From the NCBI GenBank assembly GCA_002205965.3, contig NADL03000478.1, positions 335,001 through 399,000 of the forward strand: DNA of 64,000 nt. Reading direction: 5' to 3'. This document shows positions 33,440-43,946 of the stretch, in pieces (position 1 is the stretch's first letter; the number at the start of each line of letters is the position of its first letter). Origin of the DNA: Kappaphycus alvarezii (Eukaryota; Rhodophyta; Florideophyceae; Gigartinales; Solieriaceae). The notes under the pieces are model-generated. The model saw only the letters and a program-made list of their open reading frames with translations, was not told the DNA's origin and did no database searches. Both the position numbers and the translations under genes were made by a program.

Positions 33440-34480
33440 TGATAGCCGTAACACGGTGGAAAAGAGATACCCGACGCTCATTTTCTCAGAACGGAGGTGT
33501 TGCAAGCGATAAAACTGCTACCGTAGTATAGTTGAAGGATCAGGGATTAGTATATATGGATGATGTACCAAGGGTCTAAAAATATATTCAGAAGGGGCAG
33601 GCATTACCACCTACCGTCACTAACAAAAAGTAGCAAGAAAGCTTACTCTGTCTGACGTTGATTCTCAACTTCCTAACTACTTGGAACTTGACTTGAAGTT
33701 GTCAGCCAACTTGCTTTTACTCGCTCTGAGGAAGCAGTTTACTCAGCTTATATAGACTTTTTGCTACCCATAAAGTTTTGGCAAAAACCATACTAATATC
33801 ATAAAGTTCATAGAAATAATTCCTGTGGGCATGGGAGTCCCAAGATACTTAAAAGATTCTAGACGGGGAAATGATTCTAGTCCTTACAAAGTTCAAATCC
33901 CTACACCAGATCCAAAAACATCATCCAAAATATCCGCCCACCCAAACAGTCCCTACAAATATGTCCCTACAAATATAGGCGAACGGCTTGTAATTCTCCA
34001 TTTCCTCCTGGGAAACATCTAAACCACTAAAGCTGACCCCGTTCGGTTCCATCGACGGGACCACCTGGTCCATACTATCCAGCCACCGCCCCACCATTCC
34101 AATACTTTCCATGCCTCCCTCCCCTCATAATCTTCGTCCTCCTCTTCATCCTCCTCTTCATCCTCATTATCGTCAACAGATTCCGGGGCCGTTCGCTTCT
34201 CAAAAGTCTCCCCAGCTCCATCTTCAACCTCCCTCACCTACCTCTTCCGCCTCATCCTCGATGAACAAGCGAAGAAAGAACTCGAACACTTTCTTCTTGG
34301 TTTGCCGGCGGAGATATTCATGGCGGCCAGTAGGGCCGAAAGGGGTGTTTAGGGGGCGAGGGTGGCTAGTTTTGGAAATGACGCTGGAGGAGCATAGGTT
34401 TTGCATATTTTTGTGGAATTTAGGGAGTGGCAGGCGATTGAGGGTGTTTCGAAAGGGTAGGGGTAGAGAGGTAGTGAGTA
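33440..34480 (-). repeat. Acidic-ORF repeat unit, diverged copy 2
   Basis: It shares with copies 1 and 3 the block around GGAAGCAGTTTACTCAGCTTATATAGAC and the tail near 33440-33520. The coding block keeps MDQVVPSMEPNG and SQEEMENYKPFAYIC (33921-34112). The N-terminal part near 34224-34406 reads CSSSVISKTSHPRPLN, then EYLRRQTKKKVFEFF and EDEAEE, which lines up with copy 1 although the DNA is much diverged. Protein similarity outlasting DNA similarity points to past selection on the encoded protein. Confidence 0.65.
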
Positions 34481-34707
34481 GAATGATCGGGGGTTTGAAA
34501 CTTAGAATAAAGGATTTTCAATAGGGTTCCGAGTGCGCAATCTATAGATTTGAAGTAAATAAAGGGTTGGATACAGTATTAAGATATCTAGATAAAATGG
34601 AAGTGAATTTGGACAGGACCGAGGAAAGGATACGCAAGGATAGGGGAGGAGAAATATTCTCCCCAGGAAGGTGTTTAGAGTGAGAGAAGGCGAGGAAAGA
34701 CCAGAAC

Positions 34708-36079
34708 TACAGCCCCTCGCGTTAATTGACCACTACTGGTGGATAGGCCATGTGGCTATTTAACGCGAGTGGCCAATTACCAAATACAGACACGTACAGA
34801 TTTAATTTACGTAAATAAGCTATCAATTGTAGTCTGACGAGCTGACTTTCTGCGTCCACTCCTTATATCCGCATGTAGCCGACGTAGACTCAACACAAAA
34901 GTGTCGTCGACCATGTCGGAAAAATACGCCACTCGTCGCAAGTCGCCAATGGCGTGCAGTTGCTCTCTCAATGGCAGTATTTACACCATGTCCTCCTCCT
35001 CCACATTACTCTCGATTAGGCGCTCTTGTGTCCCAGACCCGTAAAAATCCACAACTGAACGTTCTACACACAATAATCCTTATCCAAAGGATTTGGAAGC
35101 TCGTTGGCGTCCAATCTGTTTCTAACTGGAGCAAGCTCTGAAATAAACTCAGAGATTTGCCCGCACTCCACTTGTAAGTTCACAGTGGAAGTGAGATCGG
35201 GTTTTCCTGACTGTACTTTCAGGGCCTTTTTGTACTGTAGGTCACATTCATCGGCATTGAAGACATTTTTTGCTCATATGCCGAAAGGAAGATTTTACAG
35301 GTCTGGCAACGCTTCATCAATAAGTCCCTGGTCAGCGTCTCCGGCCTCATCATGAGAGCGGGGGCTTTTTAGCCCCCATCGGCGCTTGAAGTTGGAAAGA
35401 CAACCCTCCGGAAACTTCAACGTCGGTGCAGGGGGACCCTCAGAATATTCTAAAAGTCTCGTTTTTATGTTTCGTGCCTGCGCGCGCGAATTATTTCTCC
35501 ATTGATTTTTCTACGCTTGTTTGACTGGTGGCAGATTCAGTAATAACGTTGACGCTGGAGGCGGTCGTGCAAACCGGTCTTTTCACGCGTTTCACTTGCA
35601 ATGCGGTCATCAGATAGAGCGATACTCGGACCGCGACGAGTGATTCGCGCAACGGTCGTTCGTCCAGGGAGAGATGGGAGAGGAAAATAACCCTTTGACC
35701 ACATTGCCATAGCTGCGGCAGCGGTAGCCATCCCAAGTGGCTCACGACGCGCCAATTCTTCGTGAAGAGCGTTCTTTTGGGCCTTCGAAAGGGATATATA
35801 ATGCTTGTTTGTCATTTCGGGATGATGAGTATGCTTCTGGAGTATTTTCACGCTAGTGCCCATTTTGAAAATATTAAATACAGATACTTTCGAATAAAAC
35901 GTCTGGAAACAAGAAGTATGGTGTCCGGGATCTCGGAATTGGGTTGGCAAATTATCGAAATTTGGCCACATGTATAACTTTTTTTAATTTTGACCACCTA
36001 CTATTTTGGTGCGCAAGAACAGTAGCCAAATAACGCGAGTGGCCATTTATCATAGTGCCAATTATCGCGGGGGGCTGTA
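34708..36079 (-). mobile_element. pogo-like Tc1/mariner-superfamily element with inverted ends and TA duplication
   Basis: The ends are TA-CAGCCCCTCGCGTTAATTG (34708) and, read inward from the right, TA-CAGCCCCCCGCGATAATTG (36079). TA target duplication and CAG termini fit pogo/Tigger-type elements. Both ends also carry a subterminal AACGCGAGTGGCCA motif (about 34758 and 36032). The minus strand inside encodes a broken transposase. At 1.37 kb the element is shorter than a full pogo-like element (about 2 kb or more), so it is probably a deletion derivative. Confidence 0.75.
35000..35860 (-). pseudogene. pogo/Tc5-type transposase remnant inside the TIR element
   Basis: The longest reading, starting at about 35817 (MTNKHYISLSKAQKNALHEE, then MAMWSKGYFPLPSLPGRTTV), matches the CENP-B N-terminal HTH: L-T-x-x-Q-K, then lA-x-W-A-x-x-x-F and P-S-x-S-T-I. 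Farther left, text near 35270-35220 (FNADECDLQYKKALKV across a frame) resembles the first catalytic Asp motif. The region between is short, so much of the second HTH and the catalytic core is missing or frameshifted. Confidence 0.6.
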
Positions 36080-36125
36080 CATGTATTCTTGTAACATCAG
36101 GTAACATCGAAAATCGTGAGGTAGG

Positions 36126-36335
36126 TGTTAGCGCTACCACATACACGTGGCGATATTATTTGGGTTGAACCAATTCGGACCACTCACTGCGGAAGAATGG
36201 GGTTGAGCTGGAATCTAATTTGCTAACCTCTGTTGAGTAGTGGGGGAGGTTCGAGTCTATTAGTGGTATTTTAGAGTGTATTTGGTGTACGGTTTTGTTG
36301 CGGAAAGAAAAAGGGGAACCATACTGTGACTCACA
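36126..36335 (+). repeat. 5' LTR of gypsy element A
   Basis: It begins TGTTAGCGC and ends GACTCACA, 210 bp. It differs from the 3' LTR by roughly 20 positions plus short length changes by eye. Confidence 0.9.
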
Positions 36336-39300
36336 TCTGGTACTTCTGTCGAGGGCATCAAAGATGTTCTTACCGAGTTCAGGTATGGTTACATTTGACG
36401 GAACAAATGGGCAAGATGTTGAGTAGTTCCTATTCTACATCGAGAATGTGGCTACGCACGATGGCTCCAGTGAGGAGACGGCAAGGGCGCTAATCACAAT
36501 TCTTCGTGGGGAGGCATTCGATTTTTACTACAAAAGGTCCGCCGTGGATGGGAAACCTTCCAATGAAGGAAAGTGTTTTGAGACCGTGAGTAAGGTACTA
36601 AAGGAAGAGTTCGAGAGAAAGCAAGAGCAGAGGAGAGCCGTAGAAAAAGCTTTGTCCCTTCGGATTGGGCCATCAACGGACCTTGGTAAATTCGCTAAGG
36701 ACGCTGATGCGGCGTATGAGCAAGCTGGGTTTAACGATGAGCAGAAAATGTTCTTTCTGACTAAGGCTACTGTTTTTATACAGGATATCCAAAGATTTCT
36801 GCTGTTGCATGCGCCAAAGACTTACGAGGAATTAAGGAACTGTCTCTTGAACTATAATCTTTCAAGAAGCCGATTCGCTAACAATAATGAAGACGGGCAG
36901 TCATGAGTGTCATTAGATCGAGCTGAAAAAGACAGGATGTTATGGGGTGAGACGAGGCCTCTTCGAGAACACTCGATGGAGGAAAAGGTTGATGATCTGT
37001 CGGTCAAGTTAGCCGAACTATCCCTTCTAATGAGTAAGTCGACCACAGACGGAAGGCAGTCGGGAAACATAGACCACGTGGGGCAATTGGATAGAGTTCC
37101 GTCGGAGATGCCACGCTTTTCATACTGTGGGAAGGCATGTCACGTGGAGGCAGCGTGTTGGAGAAAGGAAATGGAGGAAAAGATGAATCAGACTTGTGAT
37201 TTTGTGGCAAAAAAGGACATACCTCGTCCAACTACTGGAAGAGACAAGAGATTTGGAAAGAAGAAGGCGGTCGGAAGGATCTTCCTTCGCGTGACCCAGC
37301 GAGAGGAAACGGGGACCAGGTCACAGTTATTACAGAGGAGTAGGACGCTAAAGCCATTGAGTAGTAACAGTTGAATGCTATTAGAAGAGGAAGAGATGGG
37401 TAACCGTTGCAGAAGAGGGTCGCCAGTGATTATCGACCGAGGACGATTCCAAACCTCCTCAACCCGGAACTAAGTAGTGGAGTACCTATGGAAATGGGAC
37501 AAAAGTTCGTCGTACGTCCAAGGCTAGGAAGAAGGCGACAAGGAAAGGAGCAACACGAAAATTCGAAGGATTCTTAGGTCATTACGACGTGATTGCGAGC
37601 CTTTCACAGGCAAATGCCGGAATCAACTTTGGCCAGTGTTTGAGAGGAGACGCGAAGAATTCTGAGAAGGCACTCCTCAGGTTGTTGCGCAATGCACCGA
37701 GAAGAGTGGCTGTTGCAAATGAAGCCGCGAGCTACGATCCTGGTAATGACGAAGGGGATGCTGAGTCGAAACCTGAACGGGACCGGCAGGTGGGGCTGTC
37801 AGAGACAAGGAATCCCCAAGGCTGCGTGCCACCAAGAGGGAATAAAAGTCGACTGACGATGGTGCGATGTGGTTTTTTTTGGAAGCCGCGTGAGTGCCCT
37901 CCTTAATACTGGAGCATTGTCGAACATTATGTCGCAGAATGTGTGTTGTCAATTGAGACTGAACCCATCCGAGACGGCTCGAAGAATTACCGTTGCTGAT
38001 GGAGGTGCTGCAAATGCCATTGGGGAGGTTGTCGGAGTTCCCGTATCGTTAGGACCCATGACAGTCTACTTAACTTCCTCGTACGAGCAGAGACTCCATT
38101 CCAATTACTAGTTGGAGCACCAGCAATGGAGGCCCTTGGTGCCGAGATAGACTTGCGCCGACATGTGGTTACCTTCAGTATCAGAGACGGCTCAATCAGA
38201 ACTACCTTACCATTGTTGAACGAAGGACTTGAAGAATTGGGAGAGTAAAGCGCGGATTTCACGAGTGATGACAGTGACTCCGACGATGGAGGGCCAGAGG
38301 GAATATTCACTAATGGTATTTAAGTGCAGATTGGCGATGATACGTCAGAGGAAGAGGAGTATGTGATCGTAGTGCAAGAGGAGCTGGCGCAAAAGGTCAG
38401 AGCGACGGGGACCGCTCACCGTGAAATAGAAGCTAACTCCGTCATCGTATTGCCCGAAGTACGACTGCTTCCGAAAGAACGGGCCCAAATTTCGTGTGAG
38501 GCCATCAGGTGTATGCCTCTCACTCTTCGGAAGGAACTAGCAGAGATGCTTCTCGGAAGGACATAGGAAACGGTCGTGGCATGGAGAGTTGAAGACATCA
38601 CGCCAGTCAAAGTTCCATTTGTCCACACGTTTAAGCTCGAAGATTATACACCGATTTTGAGCGGGTCAGGAGTATGCCTGCTGCGCATAATGAGTTTGTG
38701 AGGAAGTAAGTGGAGAGTATGTTGGAAGCAGGGATCATCAAGCCATTGCAATCGCCTTGTGGTTTCGCAGTATTAATCGCAGAGAAGAAGGATGGGGAAC
38801 CCAGGCTTTGCATCGACTATCGCCCATTGAACCGGCGAATGAAAGCTGATAAAAGGCCCCTCCCAAACATTGAGGAGCTGATTGAAGAAATGCGGGGTGG
38901 AAGGGTCTTCACCAAATTAGATTTGTTCACAGCGTATTGGAACATTAGGCTCCATGAAGATATGCAAGAGTTCACGGAGTTTCGTTGAAAGTAAGGCGCG
39001 TGCTTCTTTGTGGTCATGCCATTCGGCGTGAAGAATGGCGTCAATCGTCTTCGAAGACTTGCCATTTGTGATTGTGTACATCGACGATATAATGATCAAG
39101 TCCGAGAGTTGGAACGAGCACATGAATCATATTTCAATTGTCTTGACGCGCTTGAGGAACTTCGGGCTGAAGTTGAAGTTCTCGAACTGTGACTTTGCAC
39201 TACGTGAGATTGAGATGTTGGGCCACATCGTCAGTGGAACCGGGGCTTGGGCAGACCCGGCGCAGACGGATGCCGTCGTTATGGCTCTGATGCCAACCTC

Positions 39301-41733
39301 TAGGAAGGAACTACGATCTTTTCTCGGCATGGCCTCGTATTACCGTCGTTTCATTAAAAACTGTGCAGGAATTTCAAATCCCCTACATAAACTCACCAGC
39401 CCTCAGGAACCCTTCCAATGGAGCGGAGAGGCGGAGGTGGCATTCCAAGAATTGAAGAAACGAATGGGAAGCGCCCCCATTTTAGCGCTGCCAGATGCGA
39501 GTAAGCCGTTCTTTGTCCACACTGATGCATTTAAGGGTGCAGTTGGAGCGGTCTTGTCGCAGATTGGAAAAGGTGGCCATGACTATCTACTTCAGTTCGT
39601 CAGCCGTACTTTGTAACCAGCGGAGAGAAATAACAGTGCGTACGAGCGTGAGGCTTTGGCAGTCATCTTCTTACTGAAGAAGTTCAGGCAACATCTGGTA
39701 GCCGGATCGTTCACATATACAGTGACCACCAGGCGTTAAGGGATGCCTTCACTAAGAGAGATGTGCATGGACGGCTGGCGTGTTGGTTGAACTTCATGGA
39801 GGAATATCAGTTCAACGCCATCCATCGGCCAGGAAGTGAGAACGCTTCCGCAGATTACTTGTCGCGGGCAGGGGTACGAGAAGATGATCACGCTGACGAT
39901 CATGAGGCTACGCAGACAAAGGAAAGAATTGAGAAATATCTGAAGTATAAGGAGGTGATGGCGATGGTTGACATAACCATGAGGGGTAGTGGATACGAGG
40001 AATGTCTAATCCATATTCATCGATACTTAATTACCATGAATGGTAGGGAAGTTTCAAAAAAATAACGGCGCCAAGCGTAGCATTACGTGTTATCCCATGG
40101 AGTGCTGTTCCGCCGCCTGCCACGAGCATTGAGGTTGGTCCCACCCATCCAAACCCGGGAAGCTTTGTAGATGAGAGTTCATGATGACTTTGGGCACTGC
40201 ACGTTTACGACAAAAAAGCAGTTCCTAGCCGAGCGTTTTTGGTGGACATCAATGTGAAGGGATTGCCGGAGGTATCCCCAGTCTTGTGAAGAGTGCCAGA
40301 AGTCCAGAAATTCGGTAAAATATGAGCAGTTGGAACAACCCGTGACCGGTCTACTCGACACAATTTCTTCGGACTTCGCAGGACCGTGGCCTCTGACGAA
40401 GAATGGGAACAGCCTCGTGTTAGTGGGCGTGGAGAACCTGAGTAGATGGCCTATTGTGAAAACATCGAAGAGAGAAACATGAGATGTAGCGATTGAATTC
40501 GTAAAGAAGGAGATCTTTGATGTGTTCGGATATCCCAGAGAGATAGTGCAGGCAATGGTCCTGCGTTCGTTGTTACTGCGTTTGGAGAAATACGTCGTGA
40601 GCATGACGTGAAATGGAGACCTGTTTCTGCGTATAGCCCAAATGCTAACGGAAGGGTCAAAAGGATGGTAGTACGATGAAACGGGCGATCTCGAAGGTAT
40701 TTTGGTCAACCAAATTGAAAAAGGATGAAGCAGTGAGTCCGGTTGTCCATGCTTACCGTAATAGACGGCAGCCGACAAATATTCGGCGTTATTTTTGATG
40801 TTAGGGCAATTCGGTAGAATGAGATTCCCGATCCCGATGAATAACGAAAGTACGCAGGCAATTGAGGGTGATCAAATGAGGAATGTAGGGAGAGATTGTG
40901 CGTTGCCTCATGTCTGGGGAGCACGAATAAGCCGGGAGGTCAAGAATGTCCAAGCGAAAATAAGTTTCGAAGGTGGTGACAAGGTGTTGAAGGGAGGTGG
41001 GGGAAGACCGAGACCAATGCAACCAAAATGGTTTTTGGTTGCAAAATGGTTTGGTCCATACACGATAATAGAAGCGAGTCACCCGTCTTATCGACTTCGT
41101 GGAGTTCATGGAAGGTTAGCGCCAAAGGGGTTCACGCACACCGCATGAAGCCGTTCGTGTTCCGGCTCAAAGCAGGTGGGGGCGCGAAAATGGATTAACG
41201 AACGCGTGATGGAGGTGGAGATGATGGATTGCATCGCGTGTCGTGGTGATGGAGGTGACGGGTGAAACGAGCATGGAAGAGGAGAAGGGAAAGGAAACGA
41301 GAGCGATTGATGATGAGGGAGAACAAGGGTCGGTTGAGTGAACGGTTGGCTCGATGGTCGCTCGACGAGTGTCTGCTTGGATCGATTCGTGTCGAGGTTA
41401 GCGCGGAACGCGCGTCAAACACGACTAGATACTGTAAGCCGCTGTAATTGTTGGGAAAATGTTGATGACTTGGTAGGGGCCGGAAACAGTACCCGGGCGA
41501 ACAGGCCGGGCAGTCCCCTTGCGGGGAGGTGACGGACCACATTGACCAGAGACCGAAGTCCAGGGCCCACTGAGCGGACACTCCCCCTCACTCGCGGGAG
41601 CACTACCGCTTCATGCTGCAATTCCAGGGGCCGGCAAACACTTTTGCGGGCCGGTGCTGCGATCGAGAGCCGAAAGAGTTAGGTGTTGTATGAATTTGAT
41701 CGCGAGGACGTGATTTTGGCTACGTTGGGGTGA

Positions 41734-41939
41734 TGTTAGCGCCACCACACACACGTGGCGATATTCTTTGGGTTGAACCAATTCGGGCGAATCCTGTGGA
41801 AGAATGGGGTTGAGCTGGAATCTAGTTTGCTAACCTCTGTTGAGTGTTGGAGAGGTTCGAATCCGGTAGTAGTATTTTAGTATATTTGGTGTACGGTTTT
41901 GTTGCGAAAAGAAAAAGGGGAACCATACTGCGACTCACA
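41734..41939 (+). repeat. 3' LTR of gypsy element A
   Basis: Its 206 bp begin TGTTAGCGCC and end GACTCACA. A weak purine run, GTTGGGGTGA, directly precedes it and probably represents the decayed polypurine tract. Confidence 0.9.
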
Positions 41940-42181
41940 GTAGGATTACATCACATTAATTAATTGAAAGGATTGGGACTCATTTCCCTAACTGAAAACC
42001 CTCTCCTAACTCTGGAGTGAAGTAAATCCCCGACAAACCCGTTGAAATAAAATGAGAATGCGAAGCATAACGAGGACTTATTCATTTATGTGCAGTACTT
42101 CACCACAGAAATATGCAGGTGTAACATGCGAAGTCCTGCATACCCTACAGCACAGTACTGTACTCCTCGAGGGTAACAAAC

Positions 42182-42469
42182 TGTGATGCTTGTTTTTTTT
42201 GTGTTTGTTTACTCTGTCCTCTTCTCTTTGCGGCCAAGCGGAACCTACCTCTCCTTCCCCGGACTCCGGCCGCCCTCGCGTCATCTTATAGGGCGGCCGG
42301 TCTGGGATTTCTACTCATGAACGTGCAAGTACAGTGTACACTACTACTGTACACTGTACGAGCCCACTTCCCGCTCGTACAGTGTACAGTAGTACTGTAT
42401 ACTGTACGAGCACACCGGGCCAATCAACTAGCGACCCTAACCGTCGCGCGACACAAAAATCGCGCGACA
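42182..42469 (-). repeat. 3' LTR of gypsy element B (left)
   Basis: On the minus strand it begins TGTCGCGCGA and ends CATCACA. It holds a perfect 21-bp inverted repeat (42342-42362 and 42374-42394) with an 11-nt loop, built from GTAC-rich sequence. Compared with the other LTR I count one substitution and three short length differences. Confidence 0.93.
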
Positions 42470-42470
42470 T

Positions 42471-42479
42471 GCCCCCCAC
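42471..42479 (-). promoter_or_regulatory. Polypurine tract of gypsy element B
   Basis: The minus strand reads AGTGGGGGGCA directly before the LTR start TGTCGCG. Such a tract primes plus-strand DNA synthesis in LTR elements. Its position also fixes the LTR boundary. Confidence 0.75.
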
Positions 42480-42665
42480 TGATTGTGGGCCACGGGCGCC
42501 GCAATGATAATAACGGGCTTTCAGCTCAGCTTCTCTCTCACCTAGGGGGCCCCCTCATCACCACCCATGCCCGACTCCCACACCAGCACCTCCATCCCAC
42601 CGACCTCAGTCCCTACTCACCCTACTCAACTTGTCAGCCTATTCAACCTTTCAACTTCCGTCGGA

Positions 42666-42768
42666 GAACGACTGAGGTGCCACCAACGGCCAGTATACGC
42701 CCGACGTGCAACCATTCTCCGGGCGAACGACTGAGGTGTCGACAAACGGCCAGTATACGCCCGGAGGT
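42666..42768 (+). repeat. 59-bp tandem duplication upstream of the cargo ORF
   Basis: GAACGACTGAGGTG ... GGCCAGTATACGCCCG at 42666 repeats at 42725. It lies about 230-330 bp before the ATG of the H3-tail-like ORF, so it could be part of the cargo's promoter. Nothing shows this directly. Confidence 0.6.
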
Positions 42769-42998
42769 CCCAAATCCTCCAGACTCTGTCAACCCATTTC
42801 CTCATCTCAACCTCTCGTCTTCGACAACCCAAGGCACCGTTGAACTCCCCCGCTGCCCTCGAAATTCGCGACCGTCCGGAACTTATCTTGAACCATCTTT
42901 CTTCTCTGTAATTCCCCCGTTCATTAATTTATCCCCCGTTCTGCACCGCCTTGAACGTTTAACCCTTCGCAACTCCTTGTCCCTTTCCTTTTTTCCCA

Positions 42999-43292
42999 AT
43001 GGCTCGAACGAAGCAGCTTGCTCGTTTGAGCACCGGTGGCCGTGCACCTCGCAAGAATATCGCCACCAAGGCGGCGCGAGTCGCCCGCGGCGCAACGGGG
43101 CCTCCTCCGGTGGCTAGAGCGAATTTGATGCGGTTATTGTCGGAGCTTTCAGACATCAGGAAGGTGCTTTTCCTCGGCGGGGAGGAGCGGAACCCTTTGT
43201 CATCCACACCGACGCCTGTGGAATACATCCATACCGCGTCTCTCGTCAGGAGTTCCTCGATCTCTTCGGGACCCACATCACGGATTACGTGA
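42999..43292 (+). CDS. Histone H3 N-terminal-tail-like ORF, cargo of gypsy element B
   Basis: The 97-codon ORF starts [20 protein letters not shown] and continues [14 protein letters not shown]. Against the universal H3 start ([26 protein letters not shown]) most positions of the first 32 agree, including R2, K4, R8, S10, T11, R17, K18 and K23. Residues 9 and 27, Lys in H3, are Leu and Val here, and K14 is Arg. The histone fold that should follow is absent. The downstream residues ([19 protein letters not shown]) are unlike H3 helix alpha-N or alpha-1. The ORF lies antisense to Gag-Pol inside a young LTR element. The family would be expected to act in the nucleus as a decoy for readers or writers of the H3 tail, but that role is inference. 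The block is part of a broken element and I do not attempt to connect it to its neighbours. Confidence 0.8.
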   Translation: MARTKQLARLSTGGRAPRKNIATKAARVARGATGPPPVARANLMRLLSELSDIRKVLFLGGEERNPLSSTPTPVEYIHTASLVRSSSISSGPTSRIT

Positions 43293-43672
43293 TGCACTGC
43301 GTTGGTGACGAAGTCACTCGGGAGGATGCTTTTCAACTCGGCCTCACGGAATCCCAGCACGATCGGCGCGTCTACGATGGAGTACGGGAAGAGGATTGGA
43401 TTATCAGCACGGTCCGTTGGGACGACGACACCCAGACTTATAGAGCAGTTGACACGGAAACGGGAGAGGAGCACTCGGTTTTGCTCTACACTCTCGCATT
43501 CTCCGGCCCCAAGAGCCAGAACGTCACTCCATCTCTCGTCAGGCCCGGTTCTCTTTGGGGTGTGAAGGTCGACTCAGTGCTGTGTCACGCGTCCACAGGT
43601 GGTGCCAACTTCATCCTGGTCGTCGTCTCCAGTTGTCATCAGTTCGTTCCAGGGAGCCCCGTGCTTCCCTGA
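43289..43672 (+). CDS. Cargo ORF 2 of gypsy element B, small beta-rich domain
   Basis: The 127-codon ORF overlaps the end of the H3-tail-like ORF. The text [20 protein letters not shown] followed by [13 protein letters not shown] has the aromatic and acidic pattern of a small chromatin-type beta-barrel (chromo/Tudor-like). I cannot confirm the fold. It shares codon style with the flanking cargo ORFs and is probably part of the same cargo. Confidence 0.45.
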   Translation: MMHCVGDEVTREDAFQLGLTESQHDRRVYDGVREEDWIISTVRWDDDTQTYRAVDTETGEEHSVLLYTLAFSGPKSQNVTPSLVRPGSLWGVKVDSVLCHASTGGANFILVVVSSCHQFVPGSPVLP

Positions 43673-43877
43673 TTCTCTCTTGGCCTCTCCTCGCACTGAT
43701 GTGGTATTCCGTGATGACACTGACTTATGCATCGGTTTCTCAATCTCCAACGCCCTTTGGCAGTTGGGTGCCCCTCCCGTTGCACGAGAGTGGTTGGAAT
43801 ACTATGAGGGTAACGATAGAGCTTTGAAGGCCGATGTCACACGTCGGGGTCGCATCAGGAGCCTGAGGGACGCCTAG
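43599..43877 (+). CDS. Cargo ORF 3 of gypsy element B, possible cysteine-peptidase Cys site
   Basis: The useful part is DDTDLCIGFSISNALWQLGA. This looks like the helix of a papain-fold peptidase that begins at the catalytic Cys (C-x-x-x-x-[IV]-x-N-A-L-x-x-L-G). REWLEYYEGNDRAL follows. The N-terminal half of this ORF overlaps the end of ORF 2 and may not be coding. Confidence 0.4.
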   Translation: MVPTSSWSSSPVVISSFQGAPCFPDSLLASPRTDVVFRDDTDLCIGFSISNALWQLGAPPVAREWLEYYEGNDRALKADVTRRGRIRSLRDA

Positions 43878-43946
43878 AAGCATGCGCCTCCACGCTCGTT
43901 CATTCTCCATCAAATCTTTCGTCTCAACCCAAGCATCAAGGAGACC

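Larger units (their letters stand above)
36121..41944 (+). mobile_element. Ty3/gypsy LTR retrotransposon A, old, 5.8 kb with 5-bp target duplication
   Basis: LTRs lie at 36126-36335 and 41734-41939, flanked by the direct duplication GTAGG (36121-36125 and 41940-41944). A primer-site-like TGGTACTTCTGTCGAG lies at 36338. Parts in order: Gag (36448-36906); a Cys/His knuckle near 37120; protease with LLNTGALSNIMS near 37890; RT near 38700-39230 (KKDGEPRLCIDYRPLNRRMK, VIVYIDDIMIKS); RNase H near 39500-39760 (FFVHTDAFKGAVGAVLSQIG); integrase near 40180-40800; and a non-coding 3' part. The order RT, RNase H, integrase defines gypsy. The LTRs differ at about one base in ten, so the insertion is old. 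The element is broken, with many breaks. Confidence 0.93.

Noticed and set aside
42317-43117. Long plus-strand open frame (266 codons) spanning the LTR and the cargo start
   Set aside because: It begins inside the LTR in GTAC-repeat sequence, is Pro/Thr/Arg-rich without a motif, and overlaps the H3-tail-like frame, which has specific similarity.
42999-43292. Genuine histone H3 gene
   Set aside because: Only the tail is present. The histone-fold helices are absent and K9, K14 and K27 are replaced.
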